DNA of 64,000 nucleotides from assembly GCF_022496765.1 (NCBI RefSeq), contig NZ_VANV01000013.1, positions 62,001-126,000 of the forward strand, in the 5' to 3' direction. Every line of letters begins with the position of its first letter. Position 1 is the stretch's first letter. The DNA comes from Acidaminobacter sp. JC074 (GTDB taxonomy: Bacteria > Bacillota > Clostridia > Peptostreptococcales > Acidaminobacteraceae). A program made the translations under genes and the position numbers. A model generated the notes under the pieces. That model searched no databases, was not told the DNA's origin, and was given only the letters and a program-made list of their open reading frames with translations. Below, piece after piece: positions 44,173 to 54,204 of the stretch.

Positions 44173-44906
44173 GAAGCCTCCTCAGCATTTAAAATTCTTG
44201 ATATAGGAATCCCTGCCTCAAGACAGCGATTTAAACTTTCAGTAAAGACACCGACATTTTCTGGATCATGTGCATCGGAACCTAAAATAAACTTCACATC
44301 CGTCTGTAAAGCGATTTTAATTTCCTCAACTGTTAAATGACCGTGTTTGGCATTGACTTCAAGGGCAACATTTTTTTCACTTGCAACTTTCGCAACAGCT
44401 AAAACATCAATAGGTCCCTTGGCACCTGGATGTGTAATAGCTGTTAAGTCATATCTATTCATAGCATTTATCAGCATGATTGTGTTCAATTTCTTAGACT
44501 TTTCATATATACCCTTAGAATGCTTTGATAAAATGGCATAAGCATGCATTTTTAAGTCCATCAAAAGTTTTCTGGGTGAAGAGCCAAAATGATAGCCACA
44601 CATAATGATATCCGCTATTTCTAACATATCGTCATCCACATCAATGGTCCCGTCTACGCTCATAAAGTTTGCTTCTAAACCTAGAAGGATTTGAATGTCC
44701 GGATAAAGCTCATTTAAACGATCTATTTCTTCACGCATTTCTTTGTAACGAGATTTTTTTATACCATAAAAGGCATGTCCGGGACCATGGTCACTGATGG
44801 CAATGGTCTTTAAACCTTTTGAAATAGCAGCTTTAACATTGTCTTCAATAGAACCAGACCCATGACTAAAAGTCGTATGTGTATGATAATCGGCAATTAT
44901 CTTCAT
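44169..44906 (-). CDS. PHP-domain phosphoesterase
   Basis: 245 residues. N-terminal metal motif DYHTHTTFSHG (His8, His10), ISDHGPGH and a late LGSDAHDPENVG complete a PHP active site. YcdX/histidinol-phosphatase-like; exact substrate not known. Frequently found between murB and rapZ in Clostridia. Spacing to murB is 2 bases. Confidence 0.85.
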   Translation of the reverse strand: MKIIADYHTHTTFSHGSGSIEDNVKAAISKGLKTIAISDHGPGHAFYGIKKSRYKEMREEIDRLNELYPDIQILLGLEANFMSVDGTIDVDDDMLEIADIIMCGYHFGSSPRKLLMDLKMHAYAILSKHSKGIYEKSKKLNTIMLINAMNRYDLTAITHPGAKGPIDVLAVAKVASEKNVALEVNAKHGHLTVEEIKIALQTDVKFILGSDAHDPENVGVFTESLNRCLEAGIPISRILNAEEAS

Positions 44907-44908
44907 AT

Positions 44909-45850
44909 TTAGCCTCCTAAATGCTTTACCTCTGTTTCTAGTAAAACACCATACTTGTCTAAGACAACCTTTTGTACCATTGTAATTAAATCTAAAACCT
45001 CTTTACATGTGGCTTGTCCTCTGTTGACTACAAAGCCACAATGTTTTTCTGAAACCTGTGCGTCTCCAATTCTAGCACCTCTTAAACCAGAATCATCGAT
45101 TAACTTACCAGCATAGTAACCCGGTGGTCTTTTAAACATTGAACCTGCTGACGGTAAAGTCAAAGGCTGCTTAGAAGTTCTTCTTTGAGTAAAATCTCTT
45201 GTTTTTTCTGAGATGACTTCTGGATCACCAATTTCAAACTGATAAGTTGCTTCAAGAACTATATAGTTATGAACCTTCACATCACTCATTCTGTATGAAA
45301 AATGCATATCTTCATTTTTTATATCTTCAATGCTACCATCTTCTTTTAAAACTTTAACTGATACAACACAGTCTTTCATTTCACCATCATATGCACCAGC
45401 ATTCATGGTAATGGCCCCTCCTACAGTGCCTGGAATGCCACTGGCAAACTCAAACCCAATTAGAGATTCTTTTGCAATAATCTTTGACAAGGTTGAAAGC
45501 AAAATACCGGCTTCAGCTCTTACCTGATTGCCTTTAATGGTTACATTGGCCAAATAATCTGCCAGTTTAACAATAACACCTGAAAAACCTTCATCCTCTA
45601 CTAATAAGTTAGAACCATTGCCCATAACATAATATTTGGCATTGTTGTCATTTAAGATATCTAGTACTTGCTTGACTTCATCAATACTTGCAATATCAAC
45701 CAAAAGCGCTGCTGGACCACCAATCTTAAAAGACGTATGGTCTTTCATAGGTGTATCTACTAGCAGTCTTGAAGCGTCTACTACTTCATTTATTTTTTCA
45801 TATAAGCCCTCTATTTCATTAAAAGACTTACCTTCATGTAATTTTACCAT
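44909..45850 (-). CDS. murB: UDP-N-acetylenolpyruvoylglucosamine reductase
   Basis: 313 residues. FAD-binding PLKDHTSFKIGGPA-like start (here TPMKDHTSFKIGGPA), FASGIPGTVGGAITMNAGAYDGE and the C-terminal GSMFKRPPGYYAGKLID with the catalytic Ser region. Second step of UDP-MurNAc synthesis. First gene of the murB-PHP-rapZ-yvcK operon. Confidence 0.95.
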   Translation of the reverse strand: MVKLHEGKSFNEIEGLYEKINEVVDASRLLVDTPMKDHTSFKIGGPAALLVDIASIDEVKQVLDILNDNNAKYYVMGNGSNLLVEDEGFSGVIVKLADYLANVTIKGNQVRAEAGILLSTLSKIIAKESLIGFEFASGIPGTVGGAITMNAGAYDGEMKDCVVSVKVLKEDGSIEDIKNEDMHFSYRMSDVKVHNYIVLEATYQFEIGDPEVISEKTRDFTQRRTSKQPLTLPSAGSMFKRPPGYYAGKLIDDSGLRGARIGDAQVSEKHCGFVVNRGQATCKEVLDLITMVQKVVLDKYGVLLETEVKHLGG

Positions 45851-45929
45851 TATCTTCTCCTTTAACTCCTACATTATACCATACTATCGATATTTAATCT
45901 CAATTGAAATGCAAATCTTCCTACTAATA

Positions 45930-45960
45930 AAAACAAGAAAAAGACAACTCTCATTGTCTT
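45930..45960 (-). terminator. Terminator of the cell-wall hydrolase gene
   Basis: AAGACAA, six-base loop, TTGTCTT, with a T-rich run on the minus strand. Confidence 0.75.
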
Positions 45961-46768
45961 ATTCGTAAAAGTATTCGCCATGTATGATTCTGATTAAATC
46001 TTCTGATTTTGACTTAAACGGCGCATTGTTAAAGTATAAACTGTAACCTATGTTGTTGACGCCTTCTAAAGCCTGTGATGCTGCCTTGATAGCCATATCG
46101 GATGGTTCTAAAGTTTTAAAAGATGACTTGTGAGCCGGTGGAAACTGAACGTAACGGTCGATTTGAAAAATGACTTCTTCAACTGTATTTGGAAAACGTT
46201 CATCCTTGACTCTATTTAATACCGTATTGGCTATAGCAAGGGCCATCTCATAATCTTGACTGCCTGATTCTACTGTCACAATTTTTGCTAACCAATAGAA
46301 ATCCTCTTCTGAATAACTCTTTGTTTCAATAAAATCTTCTGGCACTGTATAGCCCGTTTTTGTTAGATTTAAGATATACATTTTTTCATCATATACAGTC
46401 TCTAGATCAAAATAGCTTTCAAATAAATCTAAGGGCACCATGGTCTTATGATTAACTAAGATCGGTTGGTGACTCAGCTTGGTAAACTGGCCATTGATTC
46501 TAGCAGTATCATTATCAATTTGAAGTTCAATGACATGATCCTCATATTCTATTTTTGCAATTCTTAAAAGTTCGTTCCATGAAATTGTGCCTCCAAGTGC
46601 TTTTGTAAGGGCACTTGCTTCTACATAAATGACATCTTCGATGAGTAAGTGATTTTGATCCGACTTGATGTAGTCACCATTTAACTTAAGAGTCACAGCC
46701 GTTTCACCAAATGCAAGGGACATACTCATCATACATAAGACCAAAGCCATGCATATAAATTTCTTCAT
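45959..46768 (-). CDS. Secreted SleB-type cell-wall hydrolase with copper-amine-oxidase-like N-domain
   Basis: 269 residues. Signal peptide (about 1-21, AFG cleavage region). Residues about 25-135 form the copper-amine-oxidase N-terminal-like repeat domain (YVEASALTKALGG, NHKTMVPLDLF), which binds cell-wall polymers in other proteins. Residues 150-269 are the SleB/CwlJ hydrolase domain (EDFYWLAKIVTVESG, IANTVLNRVKDERFPNTVEEVI). Probably acts on spore cortex or cell-wall peptidoglycan. Single gene with its own terminator. Confidence 0.87.
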   Translation of the reverse strand: MKKFICMALVLCMMSMSLAFGETAVTLKLNGDYIKSDQNHLLIEDVIYVEASALTKALGGTISWNELLRIAKIEYEDHVIELQIDNDTARINGQFTKLSHQPILVNHKTMVPLDLFESYFDLETVYDEKMYILNLTKTGYTVPEDFIETKSYSEEDFYWLAKIVTVESGSQDYEMALAIANTVLNRVKDERFPNTVEEVIFQIDRYVQFPPAHKSSFKTLEPSDMAIKAASQALEGVNNIGYSLYFNNAPFKSKSEDLIRIIHGEYFYE

Positions 46769-46857
46769 GTTACACCTCCAATAGGTGTATTATATATCAG
46801 ATTCACCTAAAAGCCATCATATCATGGCTTATGTAAAAGAAATGTCATAAGAAGATC

Positions 46858-47325
46858 TTACTTTTCTACTGTAAAAACATCCTTTTCCCCGTACTCTATA
46901 ACAGTGATTTCATCGCCAATACGAATGGTACCGCCTTTTAGTACGCGGGTAAATATCCCCTCTTTTGGCATGACGCATTCGCCAGTGATTTGTTTGATTT
47001 CGCAGCCTGTATGGCACTCCTTACCGATCTGAGTCACTTCGTGTTTGGTTTCACCAATGGTTAGAATCGTTCCAACTGGTAACTCATACAAAACAATGCC
47101 TTCAGTTAAAAGATTCTCGGCAAAATCACCTGGTTTCAAATGATCCAGACCCTTTGCAATCATTTTGTCAACACTCTCTTGACCAAGCAAGCTGACTTGA
47201 CGATGCCACTTACCTGCATGTGCATCACCTTCTATACCATACTCTTCAATAAGCACAGCTTCACTGACAGGCTTTTTTATCACACCTTTTTTTTCACTTA
47301 AGTTAATCGATAGTAATTTTGCCAT
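46858..47325 (-). CDS. MOSC-domain protein
   Basis: 155 residues, MOSC fold: GDAHAGKWHRQVSLLGQES, GDFAENLL and the conserved cysteine CHTGCEI. Stand-alone MOSC proteins bind molybdenum or tungsten cofactor or move sulphur for it. Last gene of the tup-moe-moa operon, one base after moaC. Confidence 0.85.
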   Translation of the reverse strand: MAKLLSINLSEKKGVIKKPVSEAVLIEEYGIEGDAHAGKWHRQVSLLGQESVDKMIAKGLDHLKPGDFAENLLTEGIVLYELPVGTILTIGETKHEVTQIGKECHTGCEIKQITGECVMPKEGIFTRVLKGGTIRIGDEITVIEYGEKDVFTVEK

Positions 47326-47805
47326 CTAGTCCTCTTTTCTCTCAAACACACCACTTTTACCACCAGTTTTCTTTAAAAGTTTAATCTCACCAATGACCAT
47401 ATTTTTGTCAACAGCCTTACACATGTCGTAAATAGTAAGAGCCGCTACACTCACCGCAGTCAAAGCTTCCATTTCAATACCCGTTTGACCTGAAGTTTTA
47501 ACAGTCGACTTTATTTCTATCTTTGAATTTACTTCATCAACTGAAAAGATCAAGTCAGCACCTGATATGAAAATATTATGACACATAGGGATCAGATCAC
47601 TTGTCTTTTTAGCTCCCATAATACCTGCTATTTGAGCAACAGATAAGACGTCTCCTTTTTTCATATCGTTATTATTTATCTTTTCAATAATTTCCTTACT
47701 AACATGAATTTCACCATAGGCAACAGCGGTTCTATCAGTCATCTTTTTATCAGATACATCAACCATTTTCGCCTTACCCTCATCATTAAAATGTGTAAAA
47801 GTCAT
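47326..47805 (-). CDS. moaC: Cyclic pyranopterin monophosphate synthase MoaC
   Basis: 159 residues. [25 protein letters not shown] and [24 protein letters not shown] are the conserved active-site motifs. Acts after MoaA to make cPMP. Abuts moaA and the MOSC gene with no gap. Confidence 0.94.
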   Translation of the reverse strand: MTFTHFNDEGKAKMVDVSDKKMTDRTAVAYGEIHVSKEIIEKINNNDMKKGDVLSVAQIAGIMGAKKTSDLIPMCHNIFISGADLIFSVDEVNSKIEIKSTVKTSGQTGIEMEALTAVSVAALTIYDMCKAVDKNMVIGEIKLLKKTGGKSGVFERKED

Positions 47806-48762
47806 TTAACCCCCTATACGATTCATGTCTCTTTTGATGGGCATGTAATCTTCGTCGTTCATGCCATGAGCTTTAGGTTTCTTCCAAATAGCCTCTTTCA
47901 AAGCTTCTTCTAAGTCTCCTTGATTTCTGATAATGTTCATCAAATCAATCTCTGAATCAGAATGCAAACAAGGCTTTACCTTACCGTCTGATGTGACTCT
48001 AATCCTGTTACAATTGTCACAGAAAGAACAAGATATTGGATTAATCAGTCCTACTCTGCCCAAACCATCCTCAAGTTTATAATATTTGGCTGGCGACCCT
48101 AAATCTTCTGTCACCACAGGCAATAACTTAGCAAGTTCTAAAACCTTTTCGCCAGATACAAACTTGTCATGACTCCACTGGCTGGCTTCACCTATTGGCA
48201 TAAGCTCGATGAAACGCACATCAATAGGGTGGTCTTTAGTAAGGTTTACAAAGTCCACAACCTCATCAATGTTAAAGCCTCCTATTAGGACCACATTGAT
48301 TTTTAACTTCATTTTCTTGTCCAGAATACGTTTCATGCAGTCAAGAACTGGTCCCAGTTCACCACCCCTGGTGATTTTTCTGTACTTGTTTTCATCCAGG
48401 GTATCTAAAGACAGATTGATGCGGTCCAGTCCAGCTTCAACTAAATCATCTAACATATCTCCTAGCAAGATACCATTGGTGGTCATAGTAAGCTCACGTA
48501 TACCATCAATGCATTTGATTTCTCTTACCAAGTCAACAATCCCTTTTCTTATAAGGGGTTCACCACCAGTTAATCGTACTTTTTCAATACCGAGTTTTGC
48601 TGAAATTCTTACAATTCTAAGCATTTCCTCATGCCTTAAGATATCTTGATGTGTCTTCTTAGAAATACCTGACTCAGGCATACAATATTTACATCTTAGA
48701 TTACATCTGTCTGTTACTGATAATCTTAAATAATTGATTTTTCTATCATAGCTGTCTTTCAT
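47806..48762 (-). CDS. moaA: GTP 3',8-cyclase MoaA
   Basis: 318 residues. Radical SAM cysteines in CNLRCKYC near the start and a second iron-sulphur site in the C-terminus (CSFCDNCNRIRVTSDGKVKPC). First step of pyranopterin synthesis. Ends KRDMNRIGG, with the twin-glycine tail needed for activity. Confidence 0.95.
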   Translation of the reverse strand: MKDSYDRKINYLRLSVTDRCNLRCKYCMPESGISKKTHQDILRHEEMLRIVRISAKLGIEKVRLTGGEPLIRKGIVDLVREIKCIDGIRELTMTTNGILLGDMLDDLVEAGLDRINLSLDTLDENKYRKITRGGELGPVLDCMKRILDKKMKLKINVVLIGGFNIDEVVDFVNLTKDHPIDVRFIELMPIGEASQWSHDKFVSGEKVLELAKLLPVVTEDLGSPAKYYKLEDGLGRVGLINPISCSFCDNCNRIRVTSDGKVKPCLHSDSEIDLMNIIRNQGDLEEALKEAIWKKPKAHGMNDEDYMPIKRDMNRIGG

Positions 48763-48767
48763 AAAAC

Positions 48768-50663
48768 CTACAATTCTATTGTCTTACCAATGTTTTCAAT
48801 CCTATAACCACCAAGTTCATTCAATTTCTCTGCGAACTCTTCCGACTGAATGACCTCTTCAAAGCGTTTAAACAGTCGTGTCTCGTAAAATGATTTTTTT
48901 ACAACAAAATCATAGGACTCTTCACCAATTGGAATAAAGTCTAGATCCATCACATGGGCAACAGACTCAATCCCCATACCTAGGTCCGCAGAGCCAGATT
49001 TTACAGCTGATGCTACCGTCATATGAGTCGTCATTTCTCTTTCATAACCTGTAATGGAAGTCTTATCTATCTTTTCAACTTTTAAATTATAATCCAGTAA
49101 AAGTCTCGTTCCTGCGCCTTTTTGTCTGTTGACAAAGACAAGATCATCTCGAGACAAATCAGAGATACCCTTAATGTTTTTAGGATTTCCCTTAGGCACA
49201 TAGAGACCCTGAATACGTTTGATACCTTCTATCAATAGAACATCATGTTCTTTTAAATACTTGTTTAAAAACGATACATTGTAAACCCCAGTATCTGCAT
49301 CCAATAAGTGGACAGGTGCTAGATGGGCTTCTCCCTTCATCATGGCCATAATGCCCCCCATTGAGCCCACATGAGTTGAACTTAAGGTTGCCTGGTCTAA
49401 CATATCACCTAATATATCCATGATGATATCATGAGAACCTATGGATACGATGGTCTGCATGATATCAGACATGTCTCTTAAAAGTTCTATTTCCACCTCA
49501 GTCCCTGCTTCATAACCCTCTACCGATTGTGGTACAACACAGATACCATCCGCCTTAACTAGAGACATGGTCACACCTGCACCTCTAGAAAGAGGCGTTG
49601 CAATCATCTTGTTTTCTACCAGACCAAGTTTCATTCTTACATACTCTTGATGTTTAACAGACGACATGAGTCTTTTGGACAAGATCGCCTTTACCTTTGA
49701 ACGTTCTCTATGAATTTGACCATACCATAAGTCCATCATGGCATTAACATAAACATCAAATACAAAGAAGGCGGATACAGGATACCCCGGTATACCGATA
49801 ACCGGTTTATCTTGAATAGTACCTAAAATGGCAGGCTTGCCTGGTTTGATGGCAACACCATGAACCAAGACCTGACCCAGTTCCTTGATAATACTTACAG
49901 TGTAATCTTCTGTGCCTGCTGAAGATCCCGCATTAATGAGAACAATATCATGTAAAGAAACCATCTTCAAAATATGATTTTTTAAAGCATCGTAGTCATC
50001 TTTTATAGATGTATAACGTACAGGCTGACCACCCATCTTATGAACCATGGCTTCAAACATCCTAGAGTTTGAATCGATGATTTCACCAGGTATCAAGTCC
50101 TCTTTTGGTTCAACAATTTCAGTACCTGTTGGCAAAATACCTACACTAGGTTTTCTGATAACTTCTATTTCAACAATACCACCTGATAACAAGGCGCCAA
50201 TATCTACTGGACGAATCAAATGACCTTTAGGAAGAATCATTTCAGCCTTGACAATATCTTCACCAATTGGTCGAACATGCTGCCAAGGCGATGCCGCTTT
50301 AATTAATTCAATGGTCTTATCATCTATAACTTGTACATCTTCAATCATAACAACTGCATCATAGGGATCTTCTATAACATCACCTGTATCGACATACTTA
50401 AAATCTCCTTCTTTAAACTGTCTAGGATGCATTTCATCAATGCCGTAAGTATCAACAGCTTTGACCATGATACCGTCCATAGCTGAGGCATTGTAGTGAG
50501 GAGAAGAAACTCTGGCAAATACAGACTTAGCCGTATACCTGTCCAAACTCTCTTCAACCAATATCGTCTCATGCTTCACAAGATGATCAAGAGCTATATT
50601 GTCAAAATACAGTTTCTTGGCATCTTCTAATTTTAAACTTGATAAATATATATTTCTCTTCAT
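48768..50663 (-). CDS. MoeA fused to a periplasmic-binding-like domain
   Basis: 631 residues. About 1-405 is a MoeA molybdenum insertase (SSPHYNASAMDGI, LPTGTEIVEP, NAGSSAGTEDYT, GIPGYPVSAFFV). About 405-631 is a PBP-like domain with a THVGSMGGIMAMMKGEAHLAP stretch and QKGAGTRLLLD, similar to the binding domain attached to some clostridial MoeA and regulatory proteins. It may sense or hold molybdate/tungstate or a pterin. Adjacent to a second, plain moeA. Confidence 0.88.
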   Translation of the reverse strand: MKRNIYLSSLKLEDAKKLYFDNIALDHLVKHETILVEESLDRYTAKSVFARVSSPHYNASAMDGIMVKAVDTYGIDEMHPRQFKEGDFKYVDTGDVIEDPYDAVVMIEDVQVIDDKTIELIKAASPWQHVRPIGEDIVKAEMILPKGHLIRPVDIGALLSGGIVEIEVIRKPSVGILPTGTEIVEPKEDLIPGEIIDSNSRMFEAMVHKMGGQPVRYTSIKDDYDALKNHILKMVSLHDIVLINAGSSAGTEDYTVSIIKELGQVLVHGVAIKPGKPAILGTIQDKPVIGIPGYPVSAFFVFDVYVNAMMDLWYGQIHRERSKVKAILSKRLMSSVKHQEYVRMKLGLVENKMIATPLSRGAGVTMSLVKADGICVVPQSVEGYEAGTEVEIELLRDMSDIMQTIVSIGSHDIIMDILGDMLDQATLSSTHVGSMGGIMAMMKGEAHLAPVHLLDADTGVYNVSFLNKYLKEHDVLLIEGIKRIQGLYVPKGNPKNIKGISDLSRDDLVFVNRQKGAGTRLLLDYNLKVEKIDKTSITGYEREMTTHMTVASAVKSGSADLGMGIESVAHVMDLDFIPIGEESYDFVVKKSFYETRLFKRFEEVIQSEEFAEKLNELGGYRIENIGKTIEL

Positions 50664-50670
50664 CTTTCAC

Positions 50671-51876
50671 CTACTCGAATAAATATGCTGTCACTTGACT
50701 GCCTGAAGCTATACCTTCAGTATCCTTTGGTATTCTTATATAACCATCAGCCTTAGACATCATAGTAATCATACCTGATTTACCATGAACAGGTACAATC
50801 TCACCATCTATTACTTTCACCATAATAAAGGTTTCTCTTCCAGGAGCTGCATGTACATTCTGACTTAAGATACCTTGAATACTAAAAGGACTCGTATCTC
50901 TTTGGAGTGAAAAATACATTCTCAGAAGCTGGTCTAAAACGACCATTGCAGAAACCGGATGACCTGGTAAGCCTAGGACCATCTTATTATTAACCTTACC
51001 TACAATGGTTGGTTTGCCGGGCTTGACAGCCAGTCCATGAATCAAAACCCCGTCATCTTGACTCAGTTCATCTATTATATCTGCTGTATAGTCTTTTTCT
51101 CCTACAGAAGAACCACCTGAAATTATAGTAATATCAGATGTCTCATTACCTTTTCTTACAGCTTCTTTGATTTCTTGTCTTATATCTTTTAAAACTTCTT
51201 GTTTAATAACCTCTATGCCAAACTGATTGAGCTTGCCTGTCAAGGTATAAGTGTTGATATCATAAACCTGCCCAGTTTCTAAAGGCTGGTCTGTAGTAAT
51301 CAGTTCATCACCAGTAGAGATGACGGTTGCCGTCAGCTGCTTATATACCACGACCTCGAAAACACCTGTTGCAGCCAGACTACCAATATGACGCGGTCTT
51401 AAAAGCTGATGTTTTTTCAGTATCGTATCACCCTTTTCAACGTCCGCTCCTTTAGATATGATGTTTTGAAGAGGTGCTGCAGTTGCTAGAATTGCTACAG
51501 TATTTTCAGCCATCTTTTCAGTGTATTCAATCATGACCATGGCATCCGCTCCGTCTGGTACCATTCCACCAGTAGGCACATACATGGTTTGTCCTTCAGA
51601 AACAGATAGACCTGATAAAACACCCATTTCCACTGAGCCAATTAAGTCTAGTAACATCGGCATGGTCTCAGATGCACCAGATAAGTCTGATGCTAAGACT
51701 GCATAACCATCTACTGTTGATCTTCTAAAACTAGGCACCTGAATTTCTGTCTTAACATCCTCTGCAAGGACTCTATTTAATGCTTGATTGATGCTTACAA
51801 CTTCAGTTTCAAAAGTAAAATTATTCTTCATAACTGCTTCAGCTTCACTTAATGTATGTACATTGTATAATCTCAT
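50671..51876 (-). CDS. moeA: Molybdopterin molybdenumtransferase MoeA
   Basis: 401 residues, standard MoeA length. FRRSTVDGYAV, GTGGMVPDGADAMV-like PTGGMVPDGADAMVMIE, STGDELIT, SGGSSVGEKDYT and GLPGHPVSAMVV. Inserts Mo or W into adenylated molybdopterin. Two MoeA copies in one operon with a tungstate transporter suggest one each for Mo and W, an inference. Confidence 0.93.
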   Translation of the reverse strand: MRLYNVHTLSEAEAVMKNNFTFETEVVSINQALNRVLAEDVKTEIQVPSFRRSTVDGYAVLASDLSGASETMPMLLDLIGSVEMGVLSGLSVSEGQTMYVPTGGMVPDGADAMVMIEYTEKMAENTVAILATAAPLQNIISKGADVEKGDTILKKHQLLRPRHIGSLAATGVFEVVVYKQLTATVISTGDELITTDQPLETGQVYDINTYTLTGKLNQFGIEVIKQEVLKDIRQEIKEAVRKGNETSDITIISGGSSVGEKDYTADIIDELSQDDGVLIHGLAVKPGKPTIVGKVNNKMVLGLPGHPVSAMVVLDQLLRMYFSLQRDTSPFSIQGILSQNVHAAPGRETFIMVKVIDGEIVPVHGKSGMITMMSKADGYIRIPKDTEGIASGSQVTAYLFE

Positions 51877-51885
51877 CCTGTCTCC

Positions 51886-52533
51886 TTAAACATACTGTAA
51901 ACTTTCATGTTCCAACGCCTTTTCAGGCTCAGATATTTCTACTATTTTTCCTTCAAACATGACTGCAACTTGCTTGCACATCCTAGTCGCTTGATTTAAA
52001 TTATGGGTTACAAGTATCATATTTATATCTAAAGACTTAAGTATTTCTTCAATCTGACGTGTAGATTTTGGATCAATATTAGCAGTTGGTTCATCTAAAA
52101 AGATCCACTTAGGCCCAAATGATAGTGCTCTTGCAAGATTAACCTTTTGAGCCTCTCCACCAGATAACTTAAGGGCATTCATATGACTTAAGTGTTCAAT
52201 GTCAAAGAGCTTTAAAAGTTCATCTACTCTTTTATCTATTTGGTCTTTGTCCCACTTTCTAAACTTTAGTGGTGAACCTATATTTTTTCTGACACTTGTA
52301 TTAAATAGGTGTGGCTTTTGAAAGAGATAAACCATCTGGTCTAAGTCTACACCCGTTTCTATGTGCCCCAGTGTTTTTTCTTCTAACTGTGCAATCATCT
52401 TTAAAAGAGTAGACTTGCCTGAACCATTACCACCAATAATTCCAAAAATCATCTTGTCAGGTATTTGAAGTTTGTCAATATCCACCACGCGTTTATCGTC
52501 GTATTCTTTTATCAGCTTGTCAATTTTAATCAT
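51886..52533 (-). CDS. tupC: Tungstate ABC transporter ATPase TupC
   Basis: About 215 residues; ATG at 52533 overlaps the permease end. Walker A GGNGSGKSTLL, signature LSGGEAQKVNLARAL and Walker B WIFLDEPTANID. Energises tungstate import with TupA and TupB. Confidence 0.9.
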   Translation of the reverse strand: MIKIDKLIKEYDDKRVVDIDKLQIPDKMIFGIIGGNGSGKSTLLKMIAQLEEKTLGHIETGVDLDQMVYLFQKPHLFNTSVRKNIGSPLKFRKWDKDQIDKRVDELLKLFDIEHLSHMNALKLSGGEAQKVNLARALSFGPKWIFLDEPTANIDPKSTRQIEEILKSLDINMILVTHNLNQATRMCKQVAVMFEGKIVEISEPEKALEHESLQYV

Positions 52534-53221
52534 CGTAAACACCTACATATTTATGAAGTATGCCATTGACAATAAAGACAATTGTTAAAAGCACAATACC
52601 AAGCGCTATAGATACTTCATAATTTCCCATAGAATTCTGCATGACGATATAAGTGGTCATGGTCCGTGTTTCATCCTTGATGTTACCACCAACAATAAAT
52701 ACGGCACCAACTTCAGATATAGCCCTTCCAAATCCAGTAATAACAGCGATTAACATAGACCTTTTAAGTTCTTTTATTAAGATCCATAAAGTCTGCATCC
52801 TACTTGCCCCTAAAGTTTTACAAGATAACATGATTACCCTACCATGGGCAGTAACAGAATTGAAAATATTCCCTAAAATAATCGGGATTACAAGTAGCGT
52901 CTGAGCGATGATCATGGCTGTAACTGTAAACTTAATATTTAAATAACCTAGCGGTCCTTTTCTTGCTAAAAACAGAAAAACAACTAAACCAAGTACCACG
53001 GGCGGTATACCCATAAATGCATAAGTAACTCTCGTAAAGAGCTTTTTACCTCTAAAATCATGCAAACCTGTTACAATACCAAGTGGTATAGAAATTCCTG
53101 ATGCAATGGCAACAGAGGTCAGTGATACCAAAAGAGATAATCCTATAATGCTGTACATTTCCAGATCCCCTGAAAATATAAGGAGTAAGGCTCCTTTTAA
53201 TCCTTTAAAAATATAATCCAT
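52526..53221 (-). CDS. tupB: Tungstate ABC transporter permease TupB
   Basis: 231 residues, five to six membrane helices. Inner-membrane loop CKTLGASRMQTLWILIKELKR is the permease EAA-like motif, and IPLGIVTGLHDFRGK and GFGRAISEVGAVFIVGGN match the TupB/molybdate type. Confidence 0.9.
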   Translation of the reverse strand: MDYIFKGLKGALLLIFSGDLEMYSIIGLSLLVSLTSVAIASGISIPLGIVTGLHDFRGKKLFTRVTYAFMGIPPVVLGLVVFLFLARKGPLGYLNIKFTVTAMIIAQTLLVIPIILGNIFNSVTAHGRVIMLSCKTLGASRMQTLWILIKELKRSMLIAVITGFGRAISEVGAVFIVGGNIKDETRTMTTYIVMQNSMGNYEVSIALGIVLLTIVFIVNGILHKYVGVYDD

Positions 53222-53301
53222 ATTTCCCCTAACGCTTAAACAACTTCCTAATTAAAGTCTAAAGGTAATTATCTAAATTGCGTCTGTTGCAGTAAGACAA
53301 G

Positions 53302-53327
53302 GAAAATACTGCCCTGGCAGTATTTTC
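53302..53327 (-). terminator. Hairpin between tupA and tupB
   Basis: GAAAATACTGCC and GGCAGTATTTTC with a two-base loop, perfect arms, no long T-run. Likely slows read-through so that the binding protein is made in excess. Confidence 0.6.
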
Positions 53328-53366
53328 ACTATTAATTAAAACTTTTTATATAAATCCAAATATGAA

Positions 53367-54185
53367 CTACTGAGCATTAGGTATAAAAAGTGGTTGACCA
53401 AACTTCTCTATACCAAACTCGCCAATCATGTCTTGAGTATCTTTACTCAACAACCACTTAACGAACTCATCTGCTTCATCAGCATTGATCATATCGTTTT
53501 TATTAGGATCTACTGGAATAACACCATATTGATTGAATAAAGAAGAATCACCTTCTATGACAATCTCTAAATCCAAATTATCCATCATCGCTAAATAAGT
53601 TGCTCTGTCAGTCATGGTATAAGCATTCATCTCATCTGCCATGGTTAATGTGTCACCCATACCTTTACCAACTTCTACATACCAGTCTCCAGAAGGTTCT
53701 AAACCAGCTTGATCCCAAATAGAAAGTTCTTTCTTATGGGTACCTGAATCATCTCCTCTTGAAACAAATGTAGAGGCTGAAGTAAGTACAACTTCATAAG
53801 CTTTTTTTACATCGTCTTTGATGTCTTTTAAACCAGCTGGATCGTCTTTAGGACCTACAATAACAAAGTCATTATACATAACATCAGAACGGCTTACACC
53901 ATGCCCTTCAGCTATGAACTCTTCTTCAGCTGATTTGGCATGAACCAATAAGGCGTCCGCTTCCCCATCTCGACCCATTTGAAGTGCCGCGCCTGTACCA
54001 ACTGCAATGACGTCAACGTCAATACCTGTCTTTTCTTCAAAATCTGGAATGATATGATCTAGTAGACCACTGTTTTGTGTAGATGTTGTTGTTGCTAAAA
54101 TAAGTCTTCTTTCTTCTTGCTGGCAGCCCATAAATGTTGTTAATATTAAACACATAATTAAGGCAGCTGCTAAAAATTTCTTCAT
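53367..54185 (-). CDS. tupA: Tungstate-binding lipoprotein TupA
   Basis: 272 residues. Lipobox FMGC (Cys21). The TTTSTQNSGLLDHIIP motif and FVSRGDDSGTHKKELSIW are the oxyanion ligand motifs of TupA/WtpA-type receptors; TupA favours tungstate over molybdate. First gene of the cofactor operon, under a riboswitch-like leader. Confidence 0.9.
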   Translation of the reverse strand: MKKFLAAALIMCLILTTFMGCQQEERRLILATTTSTQNSGLLDHIIPDFEEKTGIDVDVIAVGTGAALQMGRDGEADALLVHAKSAEEEFIAEGHGVSRSDVMYNDFVIVGPKDDPAGLKDIKDDVKKAYEVVLTSASTFVSRGDDSGTHKKELSIWDQAGLEPSGDWYVEVGKGMGDTLTMADEMNAYTMTDRATYLAMMDNLDLEIVIEGDSSLFNQYGVIPVDPNKNDMINADEADEFVKWLLSKDTQDMIGEFGIEKFGQPLFIPNAQ

Positions 54186-54204
54186 AAAACCCCCTATTGT
54201 CTAA

